From NCBI GenBank assembly GCA_026418455.1, contig JAOABH010000002.1, positions 1 to 64,000 of the forward strand: a stretch of DNA of 64,000 nucleotides, given 5' to 3'. This stretch comes from Hydrogenothermaceae bacterium. GTDB lineage: Bacteria > Aquificota > Aquificia > Aquificales > Hydrogenothermaceae. The translations under genes and the position numbers were made by a program. Shown here piece after piece: positions 20,558-28,622 of the stretch; the stretch's first letter is position 1; every line of letters starts with the position of its first letter. The notes under the pieces are model-generated. The model was not told the origin of the DNA. It made no database searches and was given only the letters and a program-made list of their open reading frames with translations.

Positions 20558-20971
20558 ATGCACCAGCTTATAAGAGAGATTGAGCAAAAGTATATTCCAC
20601 AGGACATTCCGGAGTTTAGACCGGGAGACACAGTAAGATTACACCTAAAAGTAAAAGAAGGTGAAAAAGAGAGAACACAGATATTTGAAGGATTGGTTAT
20701 AAGAGTGAAAGGATCTGGACTTGGAAAAACCTTTACAGTAAGAAAAGTATCTTACGGCGTAGGAATGGAGAGAATATTCCCTATAGCATGTCCATCTATC
20801 CAAAAGATAGAAGTAGTTAAAAGAGGTGTTGTCAGAAGAGCTAAACTATACTACGTCAGAAATCTCAAAGGTAAAGCTGCTAAAATTAGAGAACTCAAAG
20901 AGTGGGAAATTAAGAAGAGAGCTGCTGAGTCTAAAGCTGCTACAGAAAACAAAAATAATGGACAGTCTTGA
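20558..20971 (+). CDS. rplS: 50S ribosomal protein L19
   Basis: L19 sits at the interface of the two ribosomal subunits. The protein contains the core motifs [31 protein letters not shown] and [11 protein letters not shown]. At 137 residues it carries a basic, alanine/lysine-rich C-terminal tail of about 20 residues beyond the usual 115. A strong ggagga ribosome site precedes ATG 20558. The 3' end overlaps rnhB by 14 bases. Confidence 0.97.
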   Translation: MHQLIREIEQKYIPQDIPEFRPGDTVRLHLKVKEGEKERTQIFEGLVIRVKGSGLGKTFTVRKVSYGVGMERIFPIACPSIQKIEVVKRGVVRRAKLYYVRNLKGKAAKIRELKEWEIKKRAAESKAATENKNNGQS

Positions 20972-21545
20972 GAGAGAGTTATACGGTAAAGGTTATGAAA
21001 GAATTGTCGGAATAGATGAGGCAGGCAGGGGACCTTTAGCAGGTCCCGTTGTTGCTGCTGCTGTTATTCTTCCCAAAAATCAAAAACCATTCTTAACGAA
21101 AGACTCAAAAAAGACATCAGAAAAAGATAGAGAAAAGCTTTTTGAAATCATAGTAGAAAATGGATATGTAGGCATAGGTATTGCTTCAGCTCAGGAGATA
21201 GACCAACTAAATATACTAAATGCAACAAAACTTGCATCAAAGAGAGCCTTAGAAAATCTTAAATTAACTTTTGATGTAGTTATCACAGATTATTTAGATT
21301 TGGGGATTGAAAATCAAATATCACTAAAAAAAGCCGATGAAACAGTTCACTGTGTTGCAGCAGCAAGTATAGTTGCAAAAGTAACGAGAGATAAAATCAT
21401 GAGAGATTATAAACAGCTTTATCCGGAGTTTTCCTTTGATAAACATAAAGGCTATCCAACAGAGCTTCATTACCGAGAGATAGAAAAGTATGGTATAACA
21501 CCTATCCATAGAAAAAGTTTTAAACTATACAGAGGGGAAAAATGA
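20958..21545 (+). CDS. rnhB: Ribonuclease HII
   Basis: RNase HII removes ribonucleotides and RNA primers from RNA-DNA hybrids. The signature [20 protein letters not shown] supplies two catalytic acids, and later ITDYLDLG and [19 protein letters not shown] complete the active site. The ORF track starts at 20826 deep inside rplS; the true start is ATG 20958 ([14 protein letters not shown]), giving 195 residues, the normal length. The overlap with rplS and the ATGA with trpD point to one operon. Confidence 0.95.
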   Translation: MDSLERELYGKGYERIVGIDEAGRGPLAGPVVAAAVILPKNQKPFLTKDSKKTSEKDREKLFEIIVENGYVGIGIASAQEIDQLNILNATKLASKRALENLKLTFDVVITDYLDLGIENQISLKKADETVHCVAAASIVAKVTRDKIMRDYKQLYPEFSFDKHKGYPTELHYREIEKYGITPIHRKSFKLYRGEK

Positions 21546-22552
21546 TTAAAGAGTATATAAACAAATTAGTTAACCGAGAAGACCTTTCTGCCAAAGAGAT
21601 GGAAGATTTATTCAATAACATAATGGAAGGGAATTTAACTGATGCTCAAATAGGAGCTATACTTATTGCGTTAAAGATGAAAGGTGAAAGTATAGAGGAA
21701 ATTGTAGCTGCTACAAAAGTGATGAGAGAGAAGGCTGTAAAAGTTGAAGTTAAGGATAGATCTAAACTTGTAGATACCTGTGGAACAGGAGGGGATAAAG
21801 TAGATACATTTAACGTCTCAACTATATCAGCCTTTGTAGTTGCAGCATCTGGAGGAAAAGTGGCAAAACATGGAAATAGGTCTGTATCATCAAAATGTGG
21901 AAGTGCAGATATAATGCAAGCATTGGGAGTAAATATAGAGATGTCTCCTGAGAAAGTTGCCGAAAGTATAGAAAAGATAGGACTTGGTTTTCTGTTTGCA
22001 CCTATTTTCCATCCAGCAATGAAGAATGTTATAAAACAGAGAAGAGAAATTGGAGTTAGGACTATTTTTAACATCCTTGGACCTCTATCTAATCCAGCCA
22101 AAACAGATTACCAACTTATAGGTGTTTATGACGAGAACTTAGTTAAACCTATAACAGAAGTTTTAAAAGAGTTAGGTTTAAAAAGAGCCTATGTCGTTCA
22201 TGGGCTTGAAGGACTTGACGAAGTCTCCATCACTACAAAAACATTGGTAGGTAAACTAAATAACGGAGAAATAGATATATTCACAGTAGAGCCAGAGGAT
22301 TTTGGATTAAAGAAAGCAGATTTAAAAGATCTTGAAGGTGGAGACATAGAGATAAATAAAAAGATAGCTTTAGATATATTAACAGGTCAAGACAGAACAG
22401 CAAAAACTGACTTTGTAGCTTTAAATTCGGCATTTTCTTTACATCTTATAGGTGTAGTTGATTCAATAAAAGAAGGTATAGAACTTGCAAAAGAAAGTAT
22501 ATACAGCAAAAAAGCTTATGAAGTTTTAGAAAAATTAAGAAATTTTGGCTAA
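21542..22552 (+). CDS. trpD: Anthranilate phosphoribosyltransferase
   Basis: TrpD transfers phosphoribosyl from PRPP to anthranilate in tryptophan synthesis. The 336-residue protein has the PRPP-binding motif [38 protein letters not shown], and the DE motif GLDEVS. It overlaps rnhB by ATGA. The tryptophan genes are scattered: trpF lies 10 kb away in another operon. Confidence 0.96.
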   Translation: MIKEYINKLVNREDLSAKEMEDLFNNIMEGNLTDAQIGAILIALKMKGESIEEIVAATKVMREKAVKVEVKDRSKLVDTCGTGGDKVDTFNVSTISAFVVAASGGKVAKHGNRSVSSKCGSADIMQALGVNIEMSPEKVAESIEKIGLGFLFAPIFHPAMKNVIKQRREIGVRTIFNILGPLSNPAKTDYQLIGVYDENLVKPITEVLKELGLKRAYVVHGLEGLDEVSITTKTLVGKLNNGEIDIFTVEPEDFGLKKADLKDLEGGDIEINKKIALDILTGQDRTAKTDFVALNSAFSLHLIGVVDSIKEGIELAKESIYSKKAYEVLEKLRNFG

Positions 22553-22588
22553 TGATATAATATTTACCAAAAAATCAGAGGTGAGTAA

Positions 22589-23374
22589 ATGAGTTGTAAG
22601 CCACTGGAAGGGAAGTTAGCATTTGTTACAGGAGCAAGTAGAGGAATAGGTAGAGCTATAGCATTAAAACTTGCATCTATGGGGGCAGATGTAATTGTCA
22701 ACTACTACAAAAATAAAGAAAAAGCTGAAGAAGTAGCAAGAGAGATAGAAAATCTTGGGAGAAAAAGTTATGTAATACAGGGAGATTTTGGTGTAAAAGA
22801 GGAGATTGATAGGGTTTTTGATGAGATTACAGAAAAGTTTGGATATCTCGATATATTTGTAAGCAATGCTGTGGCTTCCGGAAGAGAAGTTGTTGGAGGA
22901 TTTGCTCCATTTTTAAGGTTAAAAGAGAAAGGGACATTAAGAATATATAACATCACTACCTTTGGTTTTATATGGTCTTCCCAAAGAGCAGTAAAACTTA
23001 TGGAAGGAAGGAAAGGTAAGATAGTAGCTATATCATCAACTGGAACAACAGACTATATGCCAAACTATGCCATACACGGCTCTGCAAAAGCAGCACTTCA
23101 AACATTAGTAAGATATCTTGCAGTAGAAGTCGGTCCAATGGGAATAAATGTAAACTGTGTCTCCGGAGGCCCGATAGATACAGAAGCTATTCAGCTTTTC
23201 CCTAACTATGAGGAAGTAAAGGAAGGAACTATAAAACTTACTCCTCTCGGGAGAATGGGTCAGCCTGAGGATATAGCTGATGTAGTTGGATTTTTATGTA
23301 CCGAAGATGCAAAGTGGATTCAAGGTCAAACCATTATAGTTGATGGTGGGCTATCTTTAGTAAGAGGTAGATAA
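22589..23374 (+). CDS. fabL: FabL-like NADPH-dependent enoyl-ACP reductase (SDR)
   Basis: The 261-residue protein is a short-chain dehydrogenase with cofactor motif VTGASRGIG. Instead of the common YxxxK it has Y-x6-K in NYAIHGSAKAAL, the spacing of enoyl-ACP reductases. The C-terminal stretch VNCVSGGPIDTEAI with LFPN and GQTIIVDGGLSL reads like Bacillus subtilis FabL. It probably reduces the enoyl double bond in the last step of type II fatty-acid elongation. The arginine in ASRGIG favours NADPH. A separate FabI elsewhere cannot be excluded. Confidence 0.78.
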   Translation: MSCKPLEGKLAFVTGASRGIGRAIALKLASMGADVIVNYYKNKEKAEEVAREIENLGRKSYVIQGDFGVKEEIDRVFDEITEKFGYLDIFVSNAVASGREVVGGFAPFLRLKEKGTLRIYNITTFGFIWSSQRAVKLMEGRKGKIVAISSTGTTDYMPNYAIHGSAKAALQTLVRYLAVEVGPMGINVNCVSGGPIDTEAIQLFPNYEEVKEGTIKLTPLGRMGQPEDIADVVGFLCTEDAKWIQGQTIIVDGGLSLVRGR

Positions 23375-23860
23375 TCAATTAAAGTATATACCTTTTTTTG
23401 ATATCTCTGAGAGGTGTCCTAACAACGAGGATACCTCTCTTAAATTATCTGCCACATCTAAAGAAAAACTTTTAAGTGTATTGGTATTTGACGCTATATT
23501 TTCAAGCTCCATCAAGTTATAAGCTAAATAATCAAGAATATCTTTATCCTTTATTGTAAAGTTTTCTGGAAACAGGTTTGTGTATATCTCTAAGGTAGGA
23601 AGAGTATATATAATCCATCCAACAGTATTTAAAGATATCTCAAATATATCTATCAGTTTATCTCTGTTTTCTATCTCTACTATTTTACTTAGTAAATTAG
23701 AAATCTTACTTAAACTATCCGCAAGATATTTGAATATCTGACTTGAATCTTCCAGTGATAACATATCCTTATCTTGAATTAACTTGTCTATCTTCCTCTG
23801 TTGAAAATATATAAAAGACTCAGCATCTGCTATCAGTATATTTATCTGCTCTTCTGTCAT
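23375..23860 (-). CDS. All-helical protein of unknown function, coupled to fliA
   Basis: I do not recognise this 161-residue protein. It is predicted to be almost wholly helical with amphipathic heptad-like stretches (ADSLSKISNLLSKIVEI, then LSEISKKG at the end) and has no signal peptide, membrane segment or cysteine-rich site. Its start overlaps the fliA stop by four bases, so it is translated with the flagellar sigma factor. A flagellar export chaperone or sigma-factor partner is conceivable from context alone; the sequence does not show it. Confidence 0.5.
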   Translation of the reverse strand: MTEEQINILIADAESFIYFQQRKIDKLIQDKDMLSLEDSSQIFKYLADSLSKISNLLSKIVEIENRDKLIDIFEISLNTVGWIIYTLPTLEIYTNLFPENFTIKDKDILDYLAYNLMELENIASNTNTLKSFSLDVADNLREVSSLLGHLSEISKKGIYFN

Positions 23861-24591
23861 CTTACCTCTTTGTAAAGATATTTAGAAATTTCCTTTCTTA
23901 ATTTTAACATAATTTTTGTATGCATTTGAGATATTCTTGACTCAGTTAAATTTAAAACATAAGCTATTTCCTTCATAGATAGTTCTTCATAGTAGTAAAG
24001 TGTTATTATCAATCTCTCTTTATCATCAAGTTTGCTTTTAATAATATCTATCAATATATCTCTTAACTCATTTTCTTCAACTATCTTATCCGGCGTATCA
24101 TCGGAAGTTGCTATAAACTGCCACAGATGCTGTTCTTCACCTTCTTCATCTTTTACACTACTGTCTAAAGATACAAGTATCTTATTCATAACACCTTCTG
24201 CATACTTCATATATTCATCTACATCCATACCTAAGTACTGTGCTATCTCTTCTGTTTTAGCCTGTCTTCCTAAGTTAGTTTCTAACTCTGTAATCTTGTT
24301 TTCTAAGTTTTTAAGTTTAGATCTCACACTTCTTGGTATCCAGTCAAGTTCTCTTAGATGGTCTATTATATGTCCTCTTATTCTCATCTCAGCATACGTT
24401 GCCAACTTCACGCCTTTTGAAGGATCATATTTATTTATCGCATCTATTAACCCCAAAACCCCCACCTGAATTAAGTCCTCCTCATCCACTATAGGAGGGA
24501 GATTTTCATGTTTTAAACTTTTCACTATATAGCCAATTTTTGGTAAAAACTCCTTTATTATCTGGTTTCTATCTATATTTTCAACTCTCAT
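23857..24591 (-). CDS. fliA: Flagellar sigma factor FliA (sigma-28)
   Basis: FliA directs RNA polymerase to late flagellar and chemotaxis genes. The protein has sigma region 2 (DEEDLIQVGVLGLIDAINKYDP then TYAEMRIRGHIIDHLRELDWIPRSVR, the FliA-type linker), region 3, and region 4 (LSMKEIAYVLNLTESRISQMHTKIM). The ORF track starts at TTG 24630, but ATG 24591 with ggaggg five bases upstream is the better start, giving 244 residues. A sigma-54-type promoter lies just upstream. No other flagellar structural gene is in the window. Confidence 0.93.
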   Translation of the reverse strand: MRVENIDRNQIIKEFLPKIGYIVKSLKHENLPPIVDEEDLIQVGVLGLIDAINKYDPSKGVKLATYAEMRIRGHIIDHLRELDWIPRSVRSKLKNLENKITELETNLGRQAKTEEIAQYLGMDVDEYMKYAEGVMNKILVSLDSSVKDEEGEEQHLWQFIATSDDTPDKIVEENELRDILIDIIKSKLDDKERLIITLYYYEELSMKEIAYVLNLTESRISQMHTKIMLKLRKEISKYLYKEVR

Positions 24592-24625
24592 GACATCCCT
24601 CCATACTCCATTTTGCTTTTTGTAT

Positions 24626-24641
24626 GGCAAAAATCATGCCA
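24626..24641 (-). promoter_or_regulatory. Probable sigma-54 promoter of fliA
   Basis: The minus strand reads TGGCATGATTTTTGCC, matching the -24/-12 consensus TGGCACGN4TTGCW with the essential GG and GC dinucleotides exactly 10 bases apart. The predicted start is about 24615, leaving a short leader with a good ribosome site before ATG 24591. Sigma-54 control of flagellar genes is well known in other groups. The element is also a 5-bp inverted repeat (TGGCA/TGCCA), so a repressor operator is an alternative reading. Confidence 0.6.
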
Positions 24642-24701
24642 AATGAAAAGAGATTTATTTACAATATAATGTAAAAAAAGGTATGCATTCTGAAGTTTGC
24701 A

Positions 24702-25070
24702 TTAATATAGAATGACAAAGACAGATGCTATAGAGAAATCTTCCTCATGAGATAAAGAAATATCTACAAAACAATCACTTAGCAACTCTCTATAAGTATG
24801 CAGAAAAATTACTGCAGGCTCCCCGGATTTTCCTAAAATTTCTATATCTTTAAAGTGTAAAACTATACCTTTAGCTTTATAAAAGGCTTTAATAGTAGCC
24901 TCTTTTGCTGCAAACCTTGCAGAGATACAACTTATAAAATCCGTTTTTGATTTACAATATTCAATTTCGGCATCTGTATATACTTTCTTTAAAAATCTAT
25001 CACCAAATTTTTTGTATGCTTTTTCTATTCTTGAATTTTTTACTATATCTATTCCAGTAAATATCTTCAT
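24702..25070 (-). CDS. acpS: Holo-[acyl-carrier-protein] synthase
   Basis: AcpS transfers 4'-phosphopantetheine from CoA to apo-ACP. The 122-residue length is typical. Signatures are GIDIVKNSRIEK near the start (metal-binding aspartate) and ISARFAAKEATIKAF with the catalytic glutamate. It overlaps aroK by four bases. Confidence 0.94.
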   Translation of the reverse strand: MKIFTGIDIVKNSRIEKAYKKFGDRFLKKVYTDAEIEYCKSKTDFISCISARFAAKEATIKAFYKAKGIVLHFKDIEILGKSGEPAVIFLHTYRELLSDCFVDISLSHEEDFSIASVFVILY

Positions 25071-25564
25071 CTTTTCAATTTTTTATGAATTTCTTCAAAT
25101 ATCTGGAGAGGTGTTTTACCATCAGTATGGATATGTAAATCGGCTAATCTGTAAACTTCTCTCCTTCCTTCATATAACTCTATAATTTTTTCATAAGGTA
25201 GTTTTAACAGTGGTCTATCTGTATCATTCTGACATCTATTTAGAATCTCTTCAAGAGATGCATCTATCCATATCACAACTCCTGAGGACTTCATTAACTC
25301 CATCATCTGCTTATCAGCTCCTAATCCTCCGCCGGTTGATATAACGTATCCAGATTTATCTATAAACTCTTTAAGTTTTTCTTTCTCTAAATTTCTAAAA
25401 TACTGTTCTCCAAATTTTTCAAAGATTTCCCTAATTGTTATACCCTCTTGATTTTCAACTTCCTTATCTATATCAACAAATCTATAACCTAACTCTTGAG
25501 ATATAAGTTTACCTACTGTTGATTTACCACTTCCCATAAAACCAACTAAATAAACATTTCTCAA
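25067..25564 (-). CDS. aroK: Shikimate kinase
   Basis: AroK phosphorylates shikimate in aromatic amino-acid synthesis. The 165-residue protein starts with the P-loop LVGFMGSGKSTVGKLIS, then FVDIDKEVE (shikimate-binding aspartate), STGGG, and the lid arginine region NDTDRPLL. It overlaps genes on both sides by ATGA-type junctions (acpS downstream, the JAMM protease upstream). Confidence 0.95.
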   Translation of the reverse strand: MRNVYLVGFMGSGKSTVGKLISQELGYRFVDIDKEVENQEGITIREIFEKFGEQYFRNLEKEKLKEFIDKSGYVISTGGGLGADKQMMELMKSSGVVIWIDASLEEILNRCQNDTDRPLLKLPYEKIIELYEGRREVYRLADLHIHTDGKTPLQIFEEIHKKLKR

Positions 25565-25980
25565 ATTACTTTTACCTCTTCTTCCTCAAATTTTTTATCT
25601 TTCAAATACCAGCTTCTAAAACTTTCTGCTTTTCCGTTTTTAACAGACAGAATTATATAGGACATATCTTCCAAAGCATACATCAGGTCTGTTTGAGACG
25701 GTCTATCAGGATGATCCGGATGGGAGTGGTATATCCCTACTATCTGTAATCCCTTTGAATCAGCATAACTTTCAACCTTCACATAATCTTTTGGTGATAT
25801 ATCAAATCTATCATTTGCCCTCTCTTTATTTTGATTTTCCACTTGGATAACTTCTACAACTTCTCTAACTCCATTGTTGTAATCCATTTTTCCTATCATA
25901 AACCCACATATCTCAAATGGATAACCTTCTTCTCCCTGTTTTTTTATAATATCTAAAAGTTCAGCTGGTATTATAAGCAT
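25561..25980 (-). CDS. M67-family JAMM metallopeptidase
   Basis: The 139-residue protein has the JAMM zinc motif GIYHSHPDHPDRPSQTD (HxH, ten residues, D) with an upstream glutamate in YPFEICGFM, so the catalytic set is complete. Bacterial stand-alone JAMM proteins cleave the C-terminus of ubiquitin-like sulfur carriers or related peptides. No sulfur-carrier gene is adjacent, so the substrate is open. It lies four bases after trpS in a trpS-JAMM-aroK-acpS operon. Confidence 0.88.
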   Translation of the reverse strand: MLIIPAELLDIIKKQGEEGYPFEICGFMIGKMDYNNGVREVVEVIQVENQNKERANDRFDISPKDYVKVESYADSKGLQIVGIYHSHPDHPDRPSQTDLMYALEDMSYIILSVKNGKAESFRSWYLKDKKFEEEEVKVI

Positions 25981-25984
25981 CTTT

Positions 25985-27157
25985 TTACTCCTGCCATAGA
26001 TTCATAGCTTTTCTCACTTCTTCCATTGTTTTAACAGCCTTTTCCCTTGCTTTTCTATTTCCTTCCAAGAGAATATCCTTTACCTGACTATCAGATATGT
26101 TTTCTCTTTTCTCTCTTATAGGTTCAAGGAAACTATTTAAACTTTCTGCAAGGATCTTTTTACACTCAACACATCCTATCTGTGCCTGTCTACATTTTGA
26201 ATCTATCTGGCTAACTACCCCTCTATCAGTAAAGATGTTATGGTATGTAAAGACATTGCAGATTTCCGGTCTTCCCGGGTCTGTCTTTTTAATTCTTTGA
26301 GGGTCTGTCTTCATTGACATAACTTTCTTTGAAACTTCCTCTTTACTTTCTGACAGATATATAGCGTTGTTATAAGATTTTGACATCTTTCTACCATCTA
26401 TACCAAGTATTTTTGGAGTTTGTGTAAGTATAGCCTTTGGTTCTAAAAATACTTCACCGTAAAATCTGTTAAACCTCCTTGCAAGCTCTCTTGTTATCTC
26501 TATATGTGGAAGTTGGTCTTCTCCAACAGGAACACCCTCTGCTTTGTATATCAGGATATCAGCAGCCATAAGAACCGGATAACCAAAAAATCCAAATGTG
26601 TCTATCTCTTTTCCAATCTCACCATCTTTTATATTAAAGATAATCTCCTTTATATTTTCAGAATCAAGTCCTATCTTTAACAGATCTTCTTCTAATCCTT
26701 CAAAATCTATATCTTTTTTATGATAAAAGGCTTTATGGACTATATCCCTAATAACATCTTCTGATATTTTCAAGCCTTTGCCGTAAATAAAATCTCTCAC
26801 ATACTGGAAAAACAGATTAAACTTTAAATCTTTATAAGATGGATTAAGTTCAAGCCAGCTTTTTGGTGTTATCATACCAAGAAGAAGTGCTAACTCACTA
26901 TGCTCTTTAACGGCAGACTGAACAAATACAGTACTTTTGTTTGGGTCTATTCCACATGCAAACCAATCTTTAACAAGCTCTATTATATTTTGCTGTAATT
27001 CTTTTGTATCTGTGTATTTATTGGTGAGAGCATGCCAATCTGCAACAAAAAACATACATTCATTAGAGTTCTGATAGTCAAGCCAGTTTTTAATTACACC
27101 TAAATAATGCCCTAAGTGTAATTTTCCGGTAGGTCTCATTCCACTGACAATCTTCAA
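25985..27157 (-). CDS. trpS: Tryptophanyl-tRNA synthetase with a probable [4Fe-4S] site
   Basis: The 390-residue class I synthetase carries HIGH-type RPTGKLHLGHYLG and GRKMSKSYNN. It is longer than E. coli TrpS (334) through an insert near residues 150-190. In the anticodon-binding region four cysteines have spacing C-x21-C-x6-C-x2-C (from EICN to GCVECKK), nearly the C-x22-C-x6-C-x2-C motif that binds a 4Fe-4S cluster in Thermotoga maritima TrpRS. It heads a minus-strand operon with the JAMM, aroK and acpS genes. A perfect TATAAT (27186-27191, minus) lies about 30 bases upstream. Confidence 0.96.
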   Translation of the reverse strand: MKIVSGMRPTGKLHLGHYLGVIKNWLDYQNSNECMFFVADWHALTNKYTDTKELQQNIIELVKDWFACGIDPNKSTVFVQSAVKEHSELALLLGMITPKSWLELNPSYKDLKFNLFFQYVRDFIYGKGLKISEDVIRDIVHKAFYHKKDIDFEGLEEDLLKIGLDSENIKEIIFNIKDGEIGKEIDTFGFFGYPVLMAADILIYKAEGVPVGEDQLPHIEITRELARRFNRFYGEVFLEPKAILTQTPKILGIDGRKMSKSYNNAIYLSESKEEVSKKVMSMKTDPQRIKKTDPGRPEICNVFTYHNIFTDRGVVSQIDSKCRQAQIGCVECKKILAESLNSFLEPIREKRENISDSQVKDILLEGNRKAREKAVKTMEEVRKAMNLWQE

Positions 27158-27265
27158 ACCTAAACCTCCTTGCTTTTCTATAAAAATTATACCTTATAAA
27201 CTCTCATAGGAAGATTTATATTTTTAGGATATAATATTTTTATTATCACTTTGGAGGCAAGAAAG

Positions 27266-27766
27266 TTGGCTATAAAAGGAAGAGTTTGGAAGTTTAAAGA
27301 TGATGTCGATACAGATGCTATAATACCTGCAAGATATTTAGTTACAACAGACCCAAAAGAACTTGCAAAACACGTTATGGAAGATGCAGATCCAACCTTC
27401 CCATCAAAAGTAAAAGAAGGTGATATTATTGTTGCTGGTAAAAATTTCGGTTGTGGTTCTTCAAGAGAACATGCACCTCTTGCAATTAAAGGAGCTGGAA
27501 TATCTGCAGTTATAGCAGAATCCTTTGCAAGGATATTTTTTAGAAATGCTATTAACCTTGGGCTTCTCATAATAGAATCTCCTCAAGCTGCAAAAGAGAT
27601 AAATGAAGGAGATGAAGTAGAGATAGATGTTGATAAAGGTATAATAAGAAATATCACAACAGGCAAAGAATACACATTCAGACCACTTCCAGAAAGTCTT
27701 CAAAATATAATGAAAGCCGGTGGATTAATGGAATACGCAAAGGAAAAACTTAAAAATGCTGGATAA
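27266..27766 (+). CDS. leuD: 3-isopropylmalate dehydratase, small subunit
   Basis: LeuD supplies the swivelling domain of isopropylmalate isomerase in leucine synthesis. The protein begins AIKGRVWKFKDDVDTDAIIPARYL and contains the conserved loop KNFGCGSSREHAPLAIKGAG. It is the short archaeal-type form, 166 residues. The ORF track begins at TTG 27251, but that codon overlaps the ggagg ribosome site; TTG 27266, eight bases after it, is the better start. A TATAAT at 27230-27235 is a likely -10 box. The large subunit leuC is not in the window. Confidence 0.94.
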   Translation: MAIKGRVWKFKDDVDTDAIIPARYLVTTDPKELAKHVMEDADPTFPSKVKEGDIIVAGKNFGCGSSREHAPLAIKGAGISAVIAESFARIFFRNAINLGLLIIESPQAAKEINEGDEVEIDVDKGIIRNITTGKEYTFRPLPESLQNIMKAGGLMEYAKEKLKNAG

Positions 27767-28622
27767 ATTACTACTTCCGATAGATTTAACGGAAAGCTCA
27801 GAAATAGGCTTCAAAACTGTAGAAAGCCTCTCCAAAAAGTTAAATCCGGAACTTTTTTTACTGTATGTTTTAGAACCTATTAAAGACATTCCTTTTGATA
27901 TATTTGAAGAGGAAATTCAGCATCTTCACGACCTAAAATATAAACTTAAAGAAGAAGCAGAGAAAACTTTAAGTAGATATGTAGAGATTCTAATTTCTGA
28001 AAACATAAAGAGTTCTTACAGCATAGTAGAAGGAGATGAGGTAGAGTCCATATTAGATTTTACTCAAAAAAACAAAATAGATCTTATAGTTATTCCTGCC
28101 CATAAAAAAACCAAAGTAGAGTATAAAGCATTAGGAAGTGTATCTTTAAGAGTTGCTTCAAAAGCTACATCATCGGTTTTGGTTGTTAAGCAAAAACCAG
28201 TTTTAGATATAAAAAATATTCTTGTAAATTATGACTTTTTACCTTCTTCTATAAAAGCATTGGAAAAAGCTGTATATTTAGCTAAAAATTTTGGAAGCTC
28301 TATCAAAGTTATCCATGTTGATAACGATGAACATTATACACATTTTAAATCTGTATATCAGAAAGTTATTGAGAAGAAATTAAAATTACTGGAAGAGATA
28401 AAGGAGAGATACAAAAATATAGATATATCAACTACCTTAATAAAAGGCAATCCAAAAGAGGAGATACTTAAAGAGATACATTCAAACGGATATGACCTTG
28501 TGGTAATGGGTAAGAGAAACCCGGTTAATAAATCACGTATATTTATAGGAAGTTTGGCTCTGGAGATTTTAAGAGAGTCTCCAATTTCTGTCCTTATATC
28601 AAGAGGAGAATATGAAGAATAA
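27756..28622 (+). CDS. Tandem universal stress protein
   Basis: The 288-residue protein has two UspA folds. The first (about 1-145) has KNKIDLIVIPAHKK and a degenerate loop; the second (about 148-288) has the ATP-binding pattern VVMGKRNPVNKSRIFIGSLALEIL followed by SPISVLIS. Tandem UspA proteins act as nucleotide-binding stress modulators. It overlaps leuD by 11 bases and the TPR gene by 11 bases, so the three are co-translated. The specific stress is not shown. Confidence 0.9.
   Translation: MLDKLLLPIDLTESSEIGFKTVESLSKKLNPELFLLYVLEPIKDIPFDIFEEEIQHLHDLKYKLKEEAEKTLSRYVEILISENIKSSYSIVEGDEVESILDFTQKNKIDLIVIPAHKKTKVEYKALGSVSLRVASKATSSVLVVKQKPVLDIKNILVNYDFLPSSIKALEKAVYLAKNFGSSIKVIHVDNDEHYTHFKSVYQKVIEKKLKLLEEIKERYKNIDISTTLIKGNPKEEILKEIHSNGYDLVVMGKRNPVNKSRIFIGSLALEILRESPISVLISRGEYEE

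Noticed and set aside
20826-20957. N-terminal 44 residues of the ORF-track rnhB entry
   Set aside because: They lie inside rplS in another frame; RNase HII homology starts at [14 protein letters not shown] (20958).
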